IMG/VR virus record: IMGVR_UViG_3300025913_000025
Span: 43,420 to 107,419 of that record
DNA length: 64,000 bases
Strand: one strand, 5' to 3'
DNA from: a virus
The translations under genes were made by a program, and so were the position numbers. Of the stretch, positions 49,269-56,847 are shown piece by piece (within the stretch, counting starts at the first letter, position 1; each line of letters starts with the position of its first letter). Under the pieces are notes generated by a model. The model was not told where the DNA came from. It was given only the letters and a program-made list of their open reading frames with translations, and did not search any database.

Positions 49269-49297
49269 TTGACCGATCGGTTCCCCTGTCGTACTCT
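49269..49297 (+). promoter_or_regulatory. sigma70-like promoter
   Basis: TTGACC, 17 bases, TACTCT; best -35 box in the window. It lies 35 bases before the secreted-protein gene and just after a terminator. TTCCCCTGTCG in the spacer recurs at 51061. Confidence 0.6.
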
Positions 49298-49332
49298 GAG
49301 GTTGCGATTCTATTCAACCGAAAGGGACCATC

Positions 49333-50181
49333 ATGCGATTCACGATTCGCGAATTTGCATGTTCGCGCCGCTGGTTCGTATACCTGCTGGCACTCGCGCT
49401 ACTCGGAGCATCGGGACACGCGGGAGCTGTCGAGCCAAAGGCCGGCATCAGAGGACCGGCCAAAGCGGGAGCGGGCGAACAGATCACGCTTCAGTTCACC
49501 GCCGTTGCCAGCGACGGCGCGGTCTACCTGAAGTATAAAGGCCCAGGCCTAGTTACTCCCCAGGTGCTTTATACGCAGAATGCGGACGGCACTTACACTC
49601 CGGCTGGAGCGGTCGCCAGCGCTCTTGTGCCCGGGACCTATCAGTTTGCCTTGATCACGAGCGGGACTCCCGACGGAGCGAAGAAGCCGGACGTTGCATA
49701 CGACTCCTGGAACGTGGTGGTGTCGGCTCCAGGTCCTCCGACGCCTCCCGATCCGGTACCGACGCCGACCCCGACCCCGACGCCCACCCCGACTCCAGGC
49801 CCTCCGACGCCAACGCCGACCCCGGCACCAACTCCGATCCCCGCGACGACCGAGCTCTACGCGATTGCTTTGTACACCGGTGACAACACCGATGCGAACG
49901 AGCTCAAGTTCGCGCAGGTGCGCGACGATCCGAGCCTGAAAGCGACGCTTACGGCGCTCAAGGTCGAATGGCGCGCGTGGGACAACGGCAACGCAATGAT
50001 CGACACTCTTAACCTCCGGCCCTACTTCTCGCGGCTCGGAAAGACGCCGGCAATCCTGATCTATGACGCGAACGGGAACGTCTATGACGCGAGCGGACAC
50101 AACACGTCCTCGGCGATTTCGGCACCGATGACAACAAGCGAAATCGTGTCAGTCTTCAAGAAGATTCGAGGTGTTCAATGA
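49333..50181 (+). CDS. secreted protein with Pro/Thr linker and thioredoxin-like end
   Basis: 282 residues with AAAGGGA upstream. Signal peptide (FVYLLALALLGASGHAGA), an Ig-like beta domain (~35-130), a linker of (TP)n and PGPPTP repeats (~135-170), and a C-terminal alpha/beta domain (LYAIALYTGDNT ... TPAILIYDANGNVYDASG) of possible thioredoxin-like fold lacking a CxxC. Such layout is usual for planctomycete exported proteins. ATGA-coupled to the protease. Confidence 0.65.
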   Translation: MRFTIREFACSRRWFVYLLALALLGASGHAGAVEPKAGIRGPAKAGAGEQITLQFTAVASDGAVYLKYKGPGLVTPQVLYTQNADGTYTPAGAVASALVPGTYQFALITSGTPDGAKKPDVAYDSWNVVVSAPGPPTPPDPVPTPTPTPTPTPTPGPPTPTPTPAPTPIPATTELYAIALYTGDNTDANELKFAQVRDDPSLKATLTALKVEWRAWDNGNAMIDTLNLRPYFSRLGKTPAILIYDANGNVYDASGHNTSSAISAPMTTSEIVSVFKKIRGVQ

Positions 50182-51050
50182 GCCTGATTTTTGAAGGACA
50201 TGACCAATCGCTCGACCTTCCGTTTGTCGATCAGAAAATGCCTGACGGCACAATCGAACGGCGATTCCTGGCGAGACTTCCGACGCCACGGGACCATCCA
50301 ATGATGGCACTTCCGGGTATCGAAGCGGATCCCGCGCTTGTTCCGTTGCCAAAGAGCCAATGGCCGAGCCTCGCCTTCAATCGGGTCCATGAGGAAGTGC
50401 CCATTCTGGACCAGGATGGCAAAGGAGCGTGCGAGGCATTCGACTGGACGTCCTCCTTCATGCTTCTCCGGGCCCGCGCCGGCGCGCCCTACGTTGCGCT
50501 TTCGCCGTGGTTTCTTTACTCCTTGATCAACGGCGGTTTTGACGGCGGATCGAATGCAGGCGATGCCCTCCAAGCTCTTTTGACCACAGGAATTTGCGCC
50601 GACGCGCTCGTGCCAGGCCAACCGATTCGTCCGGCTGGAATCAGTGCCGCCGCAAGAGCCGGTGCGGCGCGGTTCAAACTCAAGGAGGCGATTCAACTTA
50701 CGGCTGGCAACGGCGACGACACGATCGGCCAGGTTCTCGTTGCAGCCGCGATGGGATGGAATATCTCGTGCGACGTTCAGGCAGGTGGCGCGTACAACAC
50801 GAGTTCGGACGGCACGACGGCCTTTCTCGGAGGTAGGACGAACCACGCTCAAACGATCGGGGAAGGAATCCGTTTCGATTCCCAGGGAAATCCCCAGTTC
50901 CGCCACAGAAACTCATGGGGAACGTCGTGGGGACAGGGCGGATTCGGCTGGTTGACGACGCGGCACATTCTGGCATCGCAGGAACTTTACGCGATCCGCT
51001 CGACCATCGAGGATCCCCAAGACCCGGACATGCCGCCACGGCTCGCGTGA
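50178..51050 (+). CDS. papain-like (C1) cysteine protease
   Basis: 290 residues. The catalytic set is visible: Cys85 in LDQDGKGACEAFDW (Gln oxyanion residue four to six before), His223 in TNHAQTIGEG, Asn245 in RNSWGTSWGQGGFGWL. No own signal peptide; it follows, and overlaps by four bases, a secreted protein. Domain fits the C1A fold found in some large phages and bacteria. It may cut host surface or virion proteins; a lysis role is possible because no wall hydrolase is seen here. Confidence 0.85.
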   Translation: MSLIFEGHDQSLDLPFVDQKMPDGTIERRFLARLPTPRDHPMMALPGIEADPALVPLPKSQWPSLAFNRVHEEVPILDQDGKGACEAFDWTSSFMLLRARAGAPYVALSPWFLYSLINGGFDGGSNAGDALQALLTTGICADALVPGQPIRPAGISAAARAGAARFKLKEAIQLTAGNGDDTIGQVLVAAAMGWNISCDVQAGGAYNTSSDGTTAFLGGRTNHAQTIGEGIRFDSQGNPQFRHRNSWGTSWGQGGFGWLTTRHILASQELYAIRSTIEDPQDPDMPPRLA

Positions 51051-51068
51051 TCCGGTACAATTCCCCTG

Positions 51069-51093
51069 TCGCGCCGGGTTGTTCTCGGCGCGA
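51069..51093. terminator. hairpin after the protease gene
   Basis: TCGCGCCG pairs with CGGCGCGA, loop 9. It is preceded by TTCCCCTGTC, shared with the promoter spacer at 49281. No U-run; terminator or leader structure. Confidence 0.4.
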
Positions 51094-51131
51094 TGGCATG
51101 CTTCTGGGCTTACCGCAGAATGGAGCTATGA

Positions 51132-51701
51132 ATGCTGTCCGCCTTCCCCCAAGAATTTCCGACATCCGCAGTTCAGGACATCATCGCGACGATCGAGGCC
51201 GGCAACTTCACGACGTCACACGGCGCGCTGATCGAGGATCTCTATGAGATCATCGGATACTTCCTCGGCCAGATCGGCGTGAACCAAAAGAAAACGTTCG
51301 GCCAGGCCGTCACCGGGCCGGCACCGCAATTGATGCGGGACAAGGACGCTATCCCACACCTGAAGGCCTTGCTCGCCTCCGAGGACAATACGCCGGCCAA
51401 GCGGGTGACGGCCTTCCCGCCCGAACTGTATGCACAGCTCGTCACGTGGGCGGTTAAGCTCCTGCTCCAGTTGATCAGCCATGGATCGGGATCGGTGATC
51501 CCCGGTCCGGCCGATCCGAACGCGCCCGCACTTGTTCCTGGCCAGCTCCCTCCGGAGATCAAAGAGGCCAACGAGAATCAGACGCACATCGCGCCGGGGG
51601 CTGTCTACGGTCAACCGACCGCCCAAGAGCAATCCGTACCGCTTCCGGCCGCGGAAGAGGACAAACCACCGGCCAATCCCAACCAGCCGGTCACGGAGTA
51701 A
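51132..51701 (+). CDS. hypothetical protein with Pro-rich tail
   Basis: 189 residues. First half helical (SAVQDIIATIEAGNF, ALIEDLYEIIGYFLGQIG, ELYAQLVTWAVKLLLQLIS); second half Pro/Gln/Glu-rich and disordered. TGGAG upstream. No family recognised; could be a small virion or lysis-associated factor. Confidence 0.5.
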   Translation: MLSAFPQEFPTSAVQDIIATIEAGNFTTSHGALIEDLYEIIGYFLGQIGVNQKKTFGQAVTGPAPQLMRDKDAIPHLKALLASEDNTPAKRVTAFPPELYAQLVTWAVKLLLQLISHGSGSVIPGPADPNAPALVPGQLPPEIKEANENQTHIAPGAVYGQPTAQEQSVPLPAAEEDKPPANPNQPVTE

Positions 51702-51769
51702 GTTCCTTTCGACAAAGAGATTCCGGCCGCGTGTCGCCGGGACAAGAGGCACCGAAGAGGGTCCCCACG

Positions 51770-51991
51770 ATGACGACGCTGATTCTTTGCCTGGCGCTCA
51801 CCGGCCAGTGTTCCGCGGCGGGTTGCTCTGCTCCCCAGGCGGCTTACTACGTCGCCGCTCCGGCCGTGACGTTCTATCAGGCTCCAACCGCCTACACGGT
51901 CGCCGTGACGACGAGGACGACCGTCTTCGCCGCTCCCGGTCGCCCCGTGCGCCGGGTGATCGGGCGATTACTCCACCCCTTCAGGCGTTGA
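51770..51991 (+). CDS. small secreted Tyr/Ala/Thr-rich protein
   Basis: 73 residues from MTTLILCLALTGQC with GAGGGT. Signal-peptide-like start, then CSAAGCSAP and repeated Ala/Tyr/Thr stretches, basic end (RRVIGRLLHPFRR). This style matches small planctomycete exported proteins. Function unknown. Confidence 0.5.
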   Translation: MTTLILCLALTGQCSAAGCSAPQAAYYVAAPAVTFYQAPTAYTVAVTTRTTVFAAPGRPVRRVIGRLLHPFRR

Positions 51992-51995
51992 AATC

Positions 51996-52024
51996 GCGAC
52001 CGCCAGTCCTCGCCTGGTGGTCGC
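51996..52024 (+). terminator. hairpin terminator
   Basis: GCGACC-GCCAG pairs with CCTGG-TGGTCGC with a small bulge; TTTCCTGGTT follows. It begins five bases after the preceding stop codon. Confidence 0.5.
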
Positions 52025-52150
52025 TTTCCTGGTTCTCTCCTCCGTCGTGCTTTGTACCTTTCGGCGGCGGAGGGGAGGACTAAGGGCCCTCCTCGGATAG
52101 TGAAAGGTGCGCAGACGTTCGATCAGTTCCTTCTCTTGGAAAGGTTCAAC

Positions 52151-52447
52151 ATGGACAAGCTCAAGCTCGTGATGTCGGCCAGTCTCGACGAAGCCGGCCC
52201 GCAGACCAACGTGCAGACGATCATCAGCCAGATTACGAGCTTCCTCGAGTCGCTCGGTGGCCGGGTGATCGCCTCAATCAACGTGCAGGCCCTCGAGACG
52301 ATTGCCGAGGGGGCGTTCGTGTCCGGAGGACCGGCCGCCGTGATCCCGGCGCTGGTCAACGGTGTCAGTCAATGGTGCTCGAGCCCCGTCGAGTGCTGGG
52401 CCATCGTCTTCGCGCTCAAGTTCGCCGAGACGTTGCTTCCCGTCTAA
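52151..52447 (+). CDS. hypothetical protein
   Basis: 98 residues, MDKLKLVMSASLDE, with AAAGG upstream. Helical, with hydrophobic segments (TFLESLGG-like, AAVIPALVNGVSQW, CWAIVFALKFAETLL). May be a small membrane or helical assembly protein. Confidence 0.5.
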   Translation: MDKLKLVMSASLDEAGPQTNVQTIISQITSFLESLGGRVIASINVQALETIAEGAFVSGGPAAVIPALVNGVSQWCSSPVECWAIVFALKFAETLLPV

Positions 52448-52455
52448 CAGCCTTT

Positions 52456-52490
52456 CCCCGGCGCGTTGTCCAGATCATCGCGCCGGGGTG
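52456..52490 (+). terminator. perfect 10-bp hairpin
   Basis: CCCCGGCGCG pairs with CGCGCCGGGG, loop 13, followed by TGTTCACC. It lies eight bases after the preceding stop. Confidence 0.55.
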
Positions 52491-52504
52491 TTCACCCACG
52501 GAAT

Positions 52505-52533
52505 AGTCAAAGGCGGCGCGGTCAATTATATTG
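52505..52533 (+). promoter_or_regulatory. promoter candidate
   Basis: TAGTCA, 17 bases, TATATT, after a terminator and before two small genes. Confidence 0.4.
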
Positions 52534-52550
52534 TCCCGAAGGAAACTCTT

Positions 52551-52649
52551 ATGTGGTTCACGGTCCGAAGGGTTTTCGGCCAACCCGAGGGCATCACACG
52601 TGCGGATCTTCAGCGCGAAGCGCATTCACTCCTTCCAAGGGAGTCATGA
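52551..52649 (+). CDS. 32-residue peptide ahead of the membrane protein
   Basis: MWFTVRRVFGQPEG start with AAGGA upstream; ends one base before the next ATG, and its last codons supply the AGGGAG site of the next gene. Suggests a leader or coupled small protein. Confidence 0.4.
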   Translation: MWFTVRRVFGQPEGITRADLQREAHSLLPRES

Positions 52650-52650
52650 A

Positions 52651-53232
52651 ATGACAATTTCGCTCGCTTCTGGGCTTGCCCGGGAGCATCGCGAACTGCC
52701 CAAAGACTTGTCACGCGGGCATTTCGAGCGATGGCAAAGTCTTCCCTGTTCGACTCGCGTCCTTTACGCGATCTCAGCAGTCCTGTTTTCGACCTCCATC
52801 GGCGAGGGTCTAGTCTCCATGCAAACAAGCGGCCTTCCCGGGCTGATCATGGCGTTGACGGCCCTATTCACGGCGATCGGGACGTTTTGGCTCGGGAATA
52901 GACGGTTGACGATTTTCGAGCAGAATCAGCGACCGCTCGCAGCTCAAGAGAGGGCACGCACGCGCCACGTGATCGAGGAACGGGACAAACAAATCGCCAA
53001 GCTTGAGGGAAAGCTTCTCGTCACGGAACTTTCGCTCAAGAGGTTGACGGAGCGATTCACCTACCTTGACGATAAGGTGGATGATTTCGAGCGTCACCAC
53101 AATACCGCCGCAAAGGTGATCGATGGTCTCGAGCAGGCGTTTCGGAAAAACGGCATCAGTGACCCGGAAGCCATGGCGCTTCTCGCCGCCTGGCACACCT
53201 CGACGCCACCGATCCGCCACAAGAACGAGTAG
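52651..53232 (+). CDS. two-span membrane protein with coiled coil
   Basis: 193 residues from MTISLASGL. Two hydrophobic helices (VLYAISAVLFSTSIGEGL, LIMALTALFTAIGTFWLG), then a long coiled coil (EERDKQIAKLEGKLLVTELSLK ...). Same layout as the gene at 48556. Candidate for a holin, spanin-type or membrane scaffold; no direct proof. Confidence 0.55.
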   Translation: MTISLASGLAREHRELPKDLSRGHFERWQSLPCSTRVLYAISAVLFSTSIGEGLVSMQTSGLPGLIMALTALFTAIGTFWLGNRRLTIFEQNQRPLAAQERARTRHVIEERDKQIAKLEGKLLVTELSLKRLTERFTYLDDKVDDFERHHNTAAKVIDGLEQAFRKNGISDPEAMALLAAWHTSTPPIRHKNE

Positions 53233-53233
53233 A

Positions 53234-53247
53234 AAAAGCATGCTTTT
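53234..53247. repeat. 14-base palindrome
   Basis: AAAAGCATGCTTTT, directly after the stop codon of the membrane protein. Could be a weak hairpin or protein site. Confidence 0.5.
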
Positions 53248-53268
53248 CTCCCCCCGGATGAAAACATG

Positions 53269-53308
53269 ATGCCCGGCACCCTCAGCAAAGAGCGCCGGGC
53301 ATTTTTGT
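53269..53308 (+). terminator. intrinsic terminator
   Basis: ATGCCCGGC and GCCGGGCAT form a perfect 9-bp stem, loop 16, followed by TTTTGTTA. It ends the + strand moron region; the opposite operon ends 33 bases further on. Confidence 0.75.
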
Positions 53309-53341
53309 TACCCGGAAGGGGATGGAAGCGGTTTCATGAAA

Positions 53342-53953
53342 CTATTCGCTGATCAGGTTGGGCTCCGACGGTTTCTGGTCTCGAAGATAGGAAATTGCGA
53401 CCTTCAACGCAATCTTGGGATCGGCCTTGGCTCGACATGAGAGCGAGTAGAACCCAGTCGCGGTTTGCCGCAACACCGCCCAGCCGTCGATCGTCGGTTG
53501 ATATTGTAGATAAACTGTCGGAAGCTCTGCTAACTCGGCGACACGCCGCATCAACGCGTCGATCGATTCATCTTCGCCACCAGCCGCGCGCCATTGATCT
53601 TCGATGCACCCAAGCGTGTCCTCGGGATTAACGACGATCGATTTTCCAACGAGCGTGACGGAGATTGGCCGGTTGAGCGCATAAGCGGCTCTTTGAGCCT
53701 CGACGGCGCCTTCGGAAAATGACGCGTTGCCGAGGTTATAGGGCAACACGTCTGGGCTGTCCTCTTCGGCCTGATTGCAGGCGTTGGCCCATCCCTCGCT
53801 AATCGACAACGGGTTGCAATCCGGATTAATGGTGTGCCGACAACCACGCCAAAGGATCACAGCAGGCTCTCTATAAAGCGTCGCGTTGTAGCAGGCAACT
53901 GCGATCAACTCGCCGGCCGTGAGTTGGCGCGGCGATTCGTCGAAAGTAAGCAT
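53342..53953 (-). CDS. hypothetical protein, last gene of the minus operon
   Basis: 203 residues from MLTFDESPRQL; GGAGG lies four bases before this ATG, so a start 12 codons upstream is rejected. Alpha/beta with a Cys-containing start and a helical end (KADPKIALKVAISYLRDQ). No motif. Confidence 0.55.
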   Translation of the reverse strand: MLTFDESPRQLTAGELIAVACYNATLYREPAVILWRGCRHTINPDCNPLSISEGWANACNQAEEDSPDVLPYNLGNASFSEGAVEAQRAAYALNRPISVTLVGKSIVVNPEDTLGCIEDQWRAAGGEDESIDALMRRVAELAELPTVYLQYQPTIDGWAVLRQTATGFYSLSCRAKADPKIALKVAISYLRDQKPSEPNLISE

Positions 53954-53990
53954 TCGTCCTCCGATGAGATGAATTGCGTGAACGTCCAAA

Positions 53991-54419
53991 TCAACTCTGC
54001 GAGAACTTCGGCCGGCGATCTCGCGCCAGGTCCGCCAGGCTCATGACGATCGAATCAAACAGGCCGCGCTCGCTCAGGAGCGGCCCCGTGCCGTCCCATA
54101 AGCCCCGCCAGGGGAACGGGATGAAATCGACGAACCGGCCGCGTCCGTCGAAATAGACCGCCTGCCAGTTGGGCGCGTCGGCCGGATCCTGCAGATAGAA
54201 ATCGACGTGCCCCGCAGGCGACGTCGCGCGGATGAACAAGCCGCCACCATCCTGGAATCCCGCGAACCGGTACTGACTCGAGGGGATTCGTGAGAGCAGC
54301 CCGACCGCGGCGCGGACAATGTCAGTCGTGCTCGTTGGAGCTCCAGCGCCGGCCGGCCACGCGGGAAGAGGATACTCCAGGTCAGCAAATGCGAACTGAG
54401 GGGAAGCCAGGCGAATCAT
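53991..54419 (-). CDS. hypothetical protein
   Basis: 142 residues from MIRLASPQF with TTTGGAG upstream. Strand-rich, many aromatic residues (VDFYLQDPADAPNWQAVYFDGRG); perhaps a small beta domain. Not recognised. Confidence 0.55.
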   Translation of the reverse strand: MIRLASPQFAFADLEYPLPAWPAGAGAPTSTTDIVRAAVGLLSRIPSSQYRFAGFQDGGGLFIRATSPAGHVDFYLQDPADAPNWQAVYFDGRGRFVDFIPFPWRGLWDGTGPLLSERGLFDSIVMSLADLARDRRPKFSQS

Positions 54420-54447
54420 AGGAAGCTCCAAAGAAAGGAAGCGGAGT

Positions 54448-55227
54448 TCAGGGTAACGGGAATAGCTCGTCTTTCGATGCCGCGAGATACTTGATCTCAT
54501 CGTGCGCCAGAAAGGCGTTAAGCGCCATCTCGGTTTTGGCGTAGAACTCGAGATTCAACGGTTTGGGCGATCTCTTGCCTCTCCTCCTGATCACGAGGTT
54601 ACGGAGCAAGACGGCGCCAGCGTCTCCAGGGCCAGTCATGATTCCAGAGGCGAGCACGCGAAGAAATTCGGCCAAACGTTTGTGGTTCGTCGTGTAATAG
54701 GCTCGAGCGACGACGGCCCGGATCGCGGCGTGCCGAAACATTCCGGCGTCTCCAGGGAACTTTTCCGCGAACCGGATTGCGTCAATGTGCTTCTCGACGA
54801 ATGCGATCAGTTGACCGCGTGTCGGGTCGGTCATGCTTCCATCGAGTCCGTACATCATTCGCCGGCCGATAGCCACCTCTAGGGATGATGTCTCGAGACC
54901 GCCGATCGTCAACGCGTCCGAGATCGATCGGGCGCGCCCAGAGTCGATCACCTCCATAGCTCGGACAGGAAGCCCCCGCGTCACGTTCGATTCGATTGTG
55001 CATTGGGACTCGATGACTGCCAGAAGACGATGCTGGCCATCGCAGAGCTCGCCTTGCGTATCGAACTGAATCCCCTGGCCGGTCAAAAGCCACTCCCCCG
55101 CCTTCATGGCGCGTGCAAGGAGGGCCACGTAACCGCGCCGTATCGGCCGGTTCCGACCATTGAGAAGCAGGTAGCTCGCGGCTTTCCGGGGAGTAATTTT
55201 CTCCACTCGCGTAACGATCTTCGCCAT
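54448..55227 (-). CDS. ParB-N-like DNA-associated phage protein
   Basis: 259 residues. Residues ~30-70 carry the landmark AGEWLLTGQGIQFDTQGELCDGQHRLLAV, typical of a ParB-N-like family in phages and plasmids; then a variable helical region with HAAIRAVVARAYY. The ParB-N fold binds a nucleotide and DNA or cleaves nucleic acid. Ribosome site CGAGGAT. Role here unknown. Confidence 0.7.
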   Translation of the reverse strand: MAKIVTRVEKITPRKAASYLLLNGRNRPIRRGYVALLARAMKAGEWLLTGQGIQFDTQGELCDGQHRLLAVIESQCTIESNVTRGLPVRAMEVIDSGRARSISDALTIGGLETSSLEVAIGRRMMYGLDGSMTDPTRGQLIAFVEKHIDAIRFAEKFPGDAGMFRHAAIRAVVARAYYTTNHKRLAEFLRVLASGIMTGPGDAGAVLLRNLVIRRRGKRSPKPLNLEFYAKTEMALNAFLAHDEIKYLAASKDELFPLP

Positions 55228-55266
55228 GAAAACATCCTCGCAGAAGAAAGAAAGGGGTCAGTCTGA

Positions 55267-55680
55267 TCAGAACTTCGTGCGGGTCTTCTCGAACCGCTTC
55301 AGCGACAAAACGACCGCCGTAAAGATCACCTCGGGATAGTGAACCGGGATCACTCCTGACTCGCCAAACCCCATGATAGACACGGGGACCGGCTCAGGTT
55401 CGACGCGAACCCCGGATTTTGCGATCTCTTCAGGTCGATGGTCGAGCATCCAGCGTGCGCCGGGCTCGCAGTTGTAATACAGGCCCTCGACGGCTCCAGA
55501 TCGATCGGACGTCTTGAACCGGAAGTCAACCCACTCCCGGTCATTCAGCCGCGCCCGGAGGATCCAATCGCCGTCAAAGAGAACTTCAGGGTTGAGCTCG
55601 CGATGGTACGCGGAAATCAGCAGAGTTTTTGCATCTTGGAGCGCCGCCTGAATCGGCACCGAGTAGACGAACGTTGACAT
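55267..55680 (-). CDS. hypothetical protein
   Basis: 137 residues, MSTFVYSVPIQ start with GGAAG/GAGG upstream. Beta-rich (DGDWILRARLNDREWVDFRF), Pro/Val stretch, then a basic helix at the end. No family. Confidence 0.55.
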   Translation of the reverse strand: MSTFVYSVPIQAALQDAKTLLISAYHRELNPEVLFDGDWILRARLNDREWVDFRFKTSDRSGAVEGLYYNCEPGARWMLDHRPEEIAKSGVRVEPEPVPVSIMGFGESGVIPVHYPEVIFTAVVLSLKRFEKTRTKF

Positions 55681-55718
55681 AGAAACCTCACGGAAGGAAG
55701 TAAGCGAACATCTACAGG

Positions 55719-56114
55719 CTATCCGATCTTAGCCCCGCTTGCCTGCAAATAACTTACCGATGACTCGATAATCGCGGCGACAATCCAGCCGACGGTGAGC
55801 GCCGGAATGGTCGAAATGGCCATCGGCAGATTTTCGACGACGTCAAAATCCTTCGTGCGCCGGACCGCCGAAAGGCTCCAGGGTCCTTGCGCACGGTCGG
55901 CGCCCTCCACTCGAAAGACTAGGTCGCCCAGGTCGGGGAGTTGAAGGGCAACCGTCACGTCGCGACCATCCACGGCCACAAATGACGCCAGGATACCGAG
56001 GGGGAGCTTGTAGAGGATTCCGCCCGCCTGGACGCAGAGCAGGCGCACGGCCCGCGTGCGCTCCACCTCAGGGGTGTCTGTTCGCGTGGGAAAGTTTGGC
56101 TTGAGGGAACGCAC
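55719..56114 (-). CDS. hypothetical protein with a hydrophobic C-terminal segment
   Basis: 131 residues from GTG; the TTG three codons upstream is too close to GAGGAG. Beta-rich middle; near the end a hydrophobic stretch (AISTIPALTVGWIVAAIIESS) could be a membrane helix. Function unknown. Confidence 0.5.
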   Translation of the reverse strand: MRSLKPNFPTRTDTPEVERTRAVRLLCVQAGGILYKLPLGILASFVAVDGRDVTVALQLPDLGDLVFRVEGADRAQGPWSLSAVRRTKDFDVVENLPMAISTIPALTVGWIVAAIIESSVSYLQASGAKIG

Positions 56115-56160
56115 GGCAATCAACTCCTCGCGGTGTTCTAGCGCGGCTGGTTAAACGACG

Positions 56161-56472
56161 CTACCTCGCGTGCCACCCACTCGGCGCGTATCGGTTGGGC
56201 GCGTACCAGGTCCCGGGAGAGCCCGGAGCCAAAGAGTCCGCACGACTGATCGCCCGAGCGAAAGCCGGGTCCTCACGCCATTCGGCGCGGATCAGGTCTG
56301 CTGCCTTGCGCATGGCATTGCCCGTATCCCAACTTTGCCAGCCACAGGTGCGCCCACACCACTCGACAAAGCGCATCGCCTCCATCATCCCGACTAGGCC
56401 GTCGCGCGATTGCTGCTTGCGGTACAGCGAATCCCAAGCGTCGTGAAGAATCGCAAACAGTGGATATGTCAT
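56161..56472 (-). CDS. hypothetical protein
   Basis: 103 residues from MTYPLFAILHDAW with GAGGGC upstream. Helical and Trp-rich (DAWDSLYRKQQSRDG, FVEWCGRTCGWQSWD). Nothing diagnostic. Confidence 0.5.
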   Translation of the reverse strand: MTYPLFAILHDAWDSLYRKQQSRDGLVGMMEAMRFVEWCGRTCGWQSWDTGNAMRKAADLIRAEWREDPAFARAISRADSLAPGSPGTWYAPNRYAPSGWHAR

Positions 56473-56563
56473 CGACAAGCCCTCAGTATCGTCGCTATCG
56501 TTCCGCCCCGAACGTATCGGGGGCAATGGGGCCACGGCTGGAACCGTGGAACAAACCTCTTCC

Positions 56564-56839
56564 TCACCATGCAAGGATGATTGCCGATTTCTCGCCGCTC
56601 CCCACTCGAAGAATCGGGAGCGAGCACGGAAGCGAGACAACGAGTCCCGTTCCTGCGAACTCGAATTGCTGGCCCGGTCCTTCGGCGGAGCTCCGCTCCT
56701 TCAACCGCTCGAGGTCAACCCTCACGAGCTGTTCCCCGCCTGCGGTCACAAGCGCGATCGAGTGACGGAAGACGAGCACTTGATGGGCTGGCGGCGAGAT
56801 TCGGCTTGTGTTCAAGGTAAAAGGGCCCTCCGTGGCCAT
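56564..56839 (-). CDS. hypothetical small protein
   Basis: 91 residues with AAGGGAGGG close before the ATG. Beta-rich (GPFTLNTSRISPPAHQVLVF). Follows the previous gene in the operon by eight bases. Not recognised. Confidence 0.45.
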   Translation of the reverse strand: MATEGPFTLNTSRISPPAHQVLVFRHSIALVTAGGEQLVRVDLERLKERSSAEGPGQQFEFAGTGLVVSLPCSLPILRVGSGEKSAIILAW

Positions 56840-56847
56840 CCCTCCCT

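Noticed and set aside
49747-49850. CRISPR-like short repeats
   Set aside because: These are codons for a Thr/Pro linker in frame, with no spacer structure.
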